In this document: one piece after another, positions 6,442-10,651 of the stretch
Position numbering within the stretch: the first letter of the stretch is position 1
Layout: every line of letters begins with the position of its first letter
DNA from: Bacillota bacterium
Lineage (GTDB): Bacteria; Bacillota; Desulfotomaculia; Desulfotomaculales; Desulfotomaculaceae
DNA: 10,651 nt
Direction of reading: 5' to 3'
Assembly (NCBI GenBank): GCA_023481335.1
Contig: JAMCWI010000022.1
Coordinates: forward strand, 1 to 10,651
The notes under the pieces: generated by a model
Seen by the model: only the letters and a program-made list of their open reading frames with translations
Database searches by the model: none
What the model was told of the DNA's origin: nothing
Translations under genes and position numbers: made by a program

Positions 6442-7557
6442 GTGCGGGCCATTTTAACGGGTGGCGGTACCGGGGGGCATATTTACCCGGCCCTGGCCAT
6501 TGCCAGGGGTTTGCAGAACCGTTTTCCCAATACAGAAATCCTATATGTAGGAACCAACCGTGGTCTTGAGGCGGATATCGTACCCAAGGCCAATTTCCCT
6601 TTTCAGGCAATTACGGTTTCGGGCCTGGAGAGAAAACTATCTTTGAAAAATTTTCAGGTGCTGTGGCAGGCCTGGCAGGGCTACCGGGAGGCGGTTGGCA
6701 TCCTGAAAACCTTTAAACCCGATGTTGTCATCGGCACCGGGGGTTATGTCTGCGGTCCGGTGGTGATGGCAGCGGCCAGAAGAGGTATCCCTGCCATGAT
6801 TCACGAACAAAATGCCCTGCCGGGCATCACCAATCGGATTTTATCAAAGTTTGTGGATCAGGTGGCCCTTACCTTTGAGGACTCGGTTCAGTATTTTTCC
6901 GGCAAAGCCAGGGTTGTGGTCACCGGTCTGCCGGTCCGGCCGGAAATCATGCAGGCAGACAAAACCAATGCCCTGGCAGCCCTTAATCTAAGTGCCGGGA
7001 AGCGGACGCTGCTGGTTTTTGGCGGCAGCCTGGGTGCCCGAAGAATCAACCGGGCCATGGTGGAGGTCATCAAAAGGTACGGCAATCAGCCGCACATTCA
7101 GATTTTGCATGCCACTGGACAGTTGGGACACCAGGAATTTCTTCGGGAATTGGCAAATAACGGTATCGATTTGGACAAATATGTCAATATTATGGTTAAA
7201 CCCTATTTATATAACATGCATGAAGCCCTGGCTGCTGCGGATTTAGTAATCAGCCGGGCGGGGGCGGCCACCCTGGCAGAACTGACCGTGTCGGGACTGC
7301 CGGCGGTATTGATTCCTTACCCCTTCGCTTCGGAAAACCACCAGGAGCACAACGCCCGGGCACTGGCAGACCGGGGGGCGGCGGTTCTGATCAAGGATGC
7401 GGACCTCACAGGCAGCCTGCTGGTGGAAACCGTAGAAAGAATCATAACGGAACCCCAAAGACTGGAAAATATGTCGCAGGCCAGTGAAAAAATGGGACGG
7501 CCTGAGGCCCTACATGATATTATAAAATGCGTGGAGAGGATGTTGCCGCGGCAATAA
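6442..7557 (+). CDS. murG: MurG, lipid I N-acetylglucosaminyltransferase
   Basis: Peripheral membrane GT-B glycosyltransferase on the inner membrane face that adds GlcNAc from UDP-GlcNAc to lipid I, making lipid II. With the GTG at 6442 it has 371 residues, near the family norm. The N-terminal glycine loop TGGGTGGH is at 6-13 (His13), followed by IYPALAIA. VVIGTGGYVCGPV and HEQNALPGITNR belong to the acceptor domain. The second loop GGSLGA is at 194-199. SRAGAATLAEL (271-281) and ENHQEHNA (298-305) form the UDP-GlcNAc pocket. The earlier GTG at 6433 would add three residues but lies in the Shine-Dalgarno. A repeat block ends just upstream and a hairpin overlaps its stop codon. Confidence 0.96.
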   Translation: MRAILTGGGTGGHIYPALAIARGLQNRFPNTEILYVGTNRGLEADIVPKANFPFQAITVSGLERKLSLKNFQVLWQAWQGYREAVGILKTFKPDVVIGTGGYVCGPVVMAAARRGIPAMIHEQNALPGITNRILSKFVDQVALTFEDSVQYFSGKARVVVTGLPVRPEIMQADKTNALAALNLSAGKRTLLVFGGSLGARRINRAMVEVIKRYGNQPHIQILHATGQLGHQEFLRELANNGIDLDKYVNIMVKPYLYNMHEALAAADLVISRAGAATLAELTVSGLPAVLIPYPFASENHQEHNARALADRGAAVLIKDADLTGSLLVETVERIITEPQRLENMSQASEKMGRPEALHDIIKCVERMLPRQ

Positions 7558-7587
7558 TGGAAAAATCCATTGCCGGGGCAGTCTTTT
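7546..7587 (+). terminator. Possible weak terminator hairpin at the murG 3' end
   Basis: CCGCGGCAAT (7546-7555) can pair with ATTGCCGGGG (9 of 10 positions). After a 3-nt bulge, GGA/TCC closes the stem around an A-rich loop. The right arm ends near 7577 and is followed by CAGTC and a short TTTT run. The murG stop codon lies in the left arm. The T-tract is short and displaced, so this may be an attenuator, an mRNA-stabilising hairpin or chance. Confidence 0.3.
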
Positions 7588-7697
7588 GTTGGCAGGAATG
7601 GGACAACCCCTGGGAAAAGGTTGGGCAGTAACACCTCCCGGAGAAGATGCATAGTATGGCTTACAGAAACGCTCTTAACGGGGAATCATCGGTTGCC

Positions 7698-7726
7698 TTG
7701 CCGGATCATTTACCAACCTGTATGAC
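7698..7726 (+). promoter_or_regulatory. Weak sigma-A-like promoter candidate before murC
   Basis: TTGCCG (4 of 6 against TTGACA), a 17-bp spacer, then TATGAC (4 of 6 against TATAAT), leaving about 50-60 nt of leader before murC. It sits in the 228-bp murG-murC gap (7558-7785), the longest clearly non-repetitive gap here. No open reading frame or known RNA was recognised elsewhere in that gap. Matches of this quality also arise by chance. Confidence 0.22.
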
Positions 7727-7785
7727 GGTAAAATAAAAGCAAACTTAACCCGGGAGCAGTCTTGTTTCGGGAAGGAGTGATGTGA

Positions 7786-9162
7786 GTGCAGGGAAAAAGA
7801 GTTCATTTTATTGGTATCGGCGGCGCCGGTATGAGTGGGATTGCTGCAGTTCTACTGGGTTTCGGGCAGCACCGGGTGTCGGGTTCAGATATTAAAAGGT
7901 CCGCCGTTGTTGAACGGTTGGAGGCTATGGGTGCCCTTTGCAGTATCGGGCATGAGGCCCGCAATATAGACAGGGATCTCGATATGGTCGTTGTTTCTAC
8001 GGCCATTTCCCCCGATAATCCGGAAATAGCGGAGGCCAATCGCCAGGGCATTCCCCTAGTAAGAAGAGGGGAAATGCTGGCCCGGTTGATGCGGCAAAAA
8101 AGCGGCATTGCGGTGGCCGGTGCCCACGGCAAAACCACCACCACGTCCATGACGGCCCTGGTTCTGGAAGAAAACAGGCTTGATCCCACCATACTTATCG
8201 GAGGTGACTTGAGCAATATCGGTGGGAATGCCAAAGTGGGCCATGGGGAATACTTGGTGGCCGAGGCAGACGAAAGCGATGGTTCATTTTTATTATTAGA
8301 TCCCCAAATCGCCGTGGTTACCAACATCGAGGATGACCACCTGGATTACTACGGCAGTCTGGATAAGCTGGTGCAGGCCTTTGAAGATTTTCTCCATAAA
8401 GTACCGGCGGACGGCTTGGCGGTCATTTGCCAGGATGACCCAACCCTGAGAAAAATGAAAGAGGGTTTGTCCTGTTCGGTGATCACCTATGGCTCAAAGG
8501 AGTCCGGCGCGGAATATATTTTGCATCCCCTTGAGACAAAGGATGGCATGAACCGCGGGGAAGTGTACCGGCGCGGCGAGAAACTAGGCACGCTGGAACT
8601 CCATGTTCCCGGTTATCATAATCTTTTAAATGCTTTAGCCGCCGTGGCGGTGGGACGACACCTGGGGCTGGAGTTTCAGGATATCGCCAGAGCGTTGCTG
8701 CATTTTAGAGGAGCCAAGAGAAGGTATCAATTGATTGGCGAAACCAAGGGGATAAAGGTTGTAGACGACTATGCCCATCATCCCACAGAAGTGAAGGCGA
8801 CCCTGCAGGCAGCAAGATCCGTCCATCCGGGGAGAATTGTTGCAGTATTTCAACCTCACAGATACACCCGGACCCGTCAGCTTTACCGGGAGTTCGGGCA
8901 ATCCTTTGGCAATGCGGACATGGTTATTTTAAATGACATCTATGCCGCCAGCGAGCAACCCATTGAGGGCGTTCATACAAAACTGATTGTCAATGCCATC
9001 CCCAGGCGGCAGGGCCAACAGGTCGTTTACCTGCCCACGCTGAAAGACGCGGCAGATTTCCTGGCAACCGAGGCCAAAAGCGGTGATCTGGTGCTGACCA
9101 TGGGGGCCGGAGATGTTTGGACATTGGGCAGTGAATTACTTAGGAGACTGGAGGAACAGTAA
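7786..9162 (+). CDS. murC: MurC, UDP-MurNAc:L-alanine ligase
   Basis: Cytoplasmic ATP-dependent ligase that adds L-alanine to UDP-MurNAc, the first peptide step. The protein has 458 residues, within family range. The N-terminus carries the Rossmann-like HFIGIGGAGMSG (6-17) that binds the UDP sugar. The P-loop is GAHGKTT at 112-118 (Lys116), typical of MurC. EADESDGSF, NIEDDHLDYYG, the DDYAHHPTE box at 327-335 and VFQPHRYTRT follow, and the C-terminus has LTMGAGDVW. The GTG start is preceded by GAAGGAG (7771-7777) with about 8 nt spacing; a GTG at 7782 is out of frame. murB starts 2 nt after the stop, so the two are probably translationally coupled. No anomalies. Confidence 0.97.
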   Translation: MQGKRVHFIGIGGAGMSGIAAVLLGFGQHRVSGSDIKRSAVVERLEAMGALCSIGHEARNIDRDLDMVVVSTAISPDNPEIAEANRQGIPLVRRGEMLARLMRQKSGIAVAGAHGKTTTTSMTALVLEENRLDPTILIGGDLSNIGGNAKVGHGEYLVAEADESDGSFLLLDPQIAVVTNIEDDHLDYYGSLDKLVQAFEDFLHKVPADGLAVICQDDPTLRKMKEGLSCSVITYGSKESGAEYILHPLETKDGMNRGEVYRRGEKLGTLELHVPGYHNLLNALAAVAVGRHLGLEFQDIARALLHFRGAKRRYQLIGETKGIKVVDDYAHHPTEVKATLQAARSVHPGRIVAVFQPHRYTRTRQLYREFGQSFGNADMVILNDIYAASEQPIEGVHTKLIVNAIPRRQGQQVVYLPTLKDAADFLATEAKSGDLVLTMGAGDVWTLGSELLRRLEEQ

Positions 9163-9164
9163 GC

Positions 9165-10076
9165 ATGGATTATACTTCACTGGCGGGTGAACTTCAGTCA
9201 CTGGTAAAGGGATCCGTAAAGGTACACGAGCCAATGAAGCAGCATACCACTTGGCGAATTGGCGGCAATGCCGACCTTTTTGTGGATCCCGGTGACAAGG
9301 ATGATATTCGTCGTACGGTGGAGTTTGCCGCAGCCCATGATATTCCCCTTACGGTGATCGGTAACGGATCGAACCTGCTGGTCAAAGACGGCGGCATCAG
9401 GGGGCTGGTTCTCAAGGTAGGGCGGGGCCTGGCGGGCATTTCCGTGGAGGGTGCCACCATCAAAGCCGGCGCCGGGGCCATGCTGCCGGAGTTGGCGGCG
9501 GCGGCCCGCAAGGCTTCAGTGGGCGGCTTTGAATTTGCGGCAGGAATTCCCGGTTCCCTGGGAGGGGCTGTTATCATGAATGCCGGGGCCATGAACGGTT
9601 GTGTGGCAGATGTTTTGTTAGCTGTTGAAGTGATAAATGAACAAAACCAATTCTTAACGCTGACGAAGGAGGAATTGGGTTTTTCTTACCGCTCCAGCAA
9701 TCTGCAAAACAAAGGATACATTTGTGTGTCCACCCTTTGGCAGGGTTATCCCAAGGGCAAGGATTTAATTGAGCAGGAAACCCGGGACTATGTTGCCAGG
9801 AGAAAAGCCGCCCAGCCCCGGGGGTATCCCAATGCGGGGAGCGTTTTTAAGAACCCGGAGGGGGATTTTGCGGGGAGATTAATTGAAGCATGCGGGGGCA
9901 AGGGCCTCAGGGTAGGGGATGCCGAGGTCTCAACCAAACATGCCAACTGGATTCTCAACCTTGGCAATGCCACTGCAAGGGATGTTCTGACATTAATCGA
10001 TAAAATAAAAAAGATGGTACAGGAAAGCTTCGGCGTATCCCTGCACCTGGAAGTGAGAGTTTTGGGAGAAGACTAG
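9165..10076 (+). CDS. murB: MurB, UDP-N-acetylenolpyruvoylglucosamine reductase
   Basis: FAD-dependent, NADPH-using cytoplasmic reductase that converts the enolpyruvyl ether made by MurA to UDP-MurNAc. The protein has 303 residues. The N-terminal FAD-binding (PCMH-type) half has TWRIGGNADLFVDPGD from residue 29 and GNGSNLLVKDGG. AGIPGSLGGAV starts at 126 and is followed by NAGAMNG. SYRSSNL holds Tyr175. The catalytic pair known in the family is present: the Ser of NAGSVFKNP (Ser226) and the Glu of LHLEVRV (Glu296). The ribosome site GGAGG (9150-9154) lies inside the end of murC, and the gap is 2 nt. murA follows after 14 nt, placing the two enzymes that make UDP-MurNAc side by side. Confidence 0.97.
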   Translation: MDYTSLAGELQSLVKGSVKVHEPMKQHTTWRIGGNADLFVDPGDKDDIRRTVEFAAAHDIPLTVIGNGSNLLVKDGGIRGLVLKVGRGLAGISVEGATIKAGAGAMLPELAAAARKASVGGFEFAAGIPGSLGGAVIMNAGAMNGCVADVLLAVEVINEQNQFLTLTKEELGFSYRSSNLQNKGYICVSTLWQGYPKGKDLIEQETRDYVARRKAAQPRGYPNAGSVFKNPEGDFAGRLIEACGGKGLRVGDAEVSTKHANWILNLGNATARDVLTLIDKIKKMVQESFGVSLHLEVRVLGED

Positions 10077-10090
10077 GCGGAGGTGGCAGC

Positions 10091-10570
10091 GTGGAAAAGT
10101 TTGTAATTGTTGGAGGCAACCGCCTAAAGGGTTCCATTAAGGCAAACGGATCTAAGAATGCATCTTTACCAATTCTGGCATCAACCTTATTAAGCGGCGG
10201 AGTATGCACCGTTCATCAAGTACCCAGGTTAAGAGATGTTTTTGTCATGCAGGAACTTCTTACCTACTTGGGAGCCAAGGTAACCTTTGACGGCAATACC
10301 ATGAGGGTGGACAGTACCCATGTACAGTCCCAAGAAATATCAGAAGATCTAATGAGAAAAATGAGGGCGTCCAATTTGGTTTTGGGACCGCTGCTCGGTC
10401 GTTTCGGCAGCGTGCGGATTTCCCACCCCGGCGGCTGCAACATCGGGTCCCGCCCCATGAACCTTCATTTTAAGGGATTATCCGCCCTGGGGGCTAAAAT
10501 TACGGAGAAATTTGGTTATATAACCGCGGAAACCAGTCAGTTAGTTGTCAATGTGTTCAATATTGCTTAA
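10091..10570 (+). CDS. murA: MurA N-terminal part, interrupted by an inverted junction
   Basis: MurA (UDP-GlcNAc 1-carboxyvinyltransferase) transfers enolpyruvate from PEP to UDP-GlcNAc, the committed step of peptidoglycan synthesis. Only 159 codons are open, against about 420 in a complete enzyme. Residues 1-152 are normal: GGNRLKGSI, the substrate-binding Lys22-Asn23 in NGSKNASLPI, the RAS motif in RKMRASNLVLGPLL, and PGGCNIGSRP with the active-site Cys116 and Arg121. After FGYITAETSQLV (codons to 10546) the family continues with GAEIHLDFPSVGATEN. Here it instead reads VNVFNIA and stops, because the DNA has switched to antisense murA sequence. The GTG start follows GGAGGTGG (10079-10086). 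As written this product lacks most of the fold and would be inactive. The gene is probably whole in the real organism unless the inversion is genuine. Confidence 0.9.
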   Translation: MEKFVIVGGNRLKGSIKANGSKNASLPILASTLLSGGVCTVHQVPRLRDVFVMQELLTYLGAKVTFDGNTMRVDSTHVQSQEISEDLMRKMRASNLVLGPLLGRFGSVRISHPGGCNIGSRPMNLHFKGLSALGAKITEKFGYITAETSQLVVNVFNIA

Positions 10571-10651
10571 TACCGTGCCGTCTTCGCCAGCCAATGCCGC
10601 CAGGATGAGGGCCGCCCCCGCCCGCAGGTCGGTGGCCTCCACACAGGCGCC
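10541..10651 (-). pseudogene. murA: Antisense C-terminal fragment of MurA
   Basis: Read on the minus strand from the right window edge, the sequence encodes GACVEATDLRAGAAL, then ILAALAGEDGTVLSNIEHID, then Asn and a stop at 10541-10543. This is the conserved MurA segment (V-ATDLRAGAALVLAGL…IYHIDRGYE in the family), roughly residues 364-396 in E. coli numbering. It breaks off at the Asp just before the conserved Arg (Arg397 in E. coli). The open frame continues beyond the window. It is not a gene end: MurA normally has some 20-25 further residues. Together with the forward N-terminal part it defines a head-to-head join inside murA. Confidence 0.85.

Noticed and set aside
10264..10458. Minus-strand open frame opposite the start of murA, considered as part of the inverted murA segment
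   Set aside because: Its product shows no MurA similarity; the forward frame here is clearly MurA. The antisense murA signal begins only at about 10547.
1..10651. A previously undescribed defence, toxin-antitoxin or mobile gene system
   Set aside because: Every substantial coding region is a recognisable peptidoglycan or division gene. Only intergenic repeats and the murA junction are unexplained.

Overview
The window is an internal piece of a dcw (division and cell wall) gene cluster. It reads left to right on the + strand in the order murE (5' end cut by the window edge), murF, mraY, murD, ftsW/spoVE-type SEDS gene, murG, murC, murB, murA. This order, with murG-murC-murB-murA in a row, no ddl and a SpoVE/FtsW-type gene between murD and murG, fits a Gram-positive, spore-forming member of the Clostridia, most likely of the Desulfotomaculum/Peptococcaceae type. 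The DNPR motif in MurE points to meso-diaminopimelate peptidoglycan. The taxon is an inference from gene order and protein style; no rRNA or other marker is present.

The genes together make and export lipid II. MurA (first step) and MurB make UDP-MurNAc. MurC, (MurD), MurE and MurF add L-Ala, D-Glu, meso-DAP and D-Ala-D-Ala. MraY moves phospho-MurNAc-pentapeptide to undecaprenyl phosphate, MurG adds GlcNAc, and the SEDS protein polymerises the glycan outside the membrane. All are on one strand and probably largely co-transcribed. Coding density is high and no gene-free stretch exceeds 300 bases.

The coding content is ordinary. The unusual material is in the gaps and at the right edge. (1) 2450-2484, before mraY: five exact-length 7-bp pyrimidine-rich units ending at the Shine-Dalgarno sequence. 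(2) 3505-3524, after mraY: a partial copy of the repeat seen after murD. (3) 4964-5135, between murD and ftsW: four copies of a roughly 35-bp unit, two forward then two inverted. (4) 6260-6418, between ftsW and murG: GGGGACGGTTC-type repeat units, each flanked by a 5-bp inverted repeat. (5) 7558-7785, between murG and murC: a hairpin and a weak promoter candidate.

The strongest anomaly is murA. It reads normally through the active-site Cys up to about residue 152. At about 10546-10549 it switches abruptly to the minus strand of a distant, C-terminal part of a murA gene (GAC-VEATDLRAGAAL...SNIEHID). This means an inversion inside murA, a second inverted murA copy, or a fold-back assembly/amplification chimera near a contig end. 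I found no convincing new defence or mobile system in the window.
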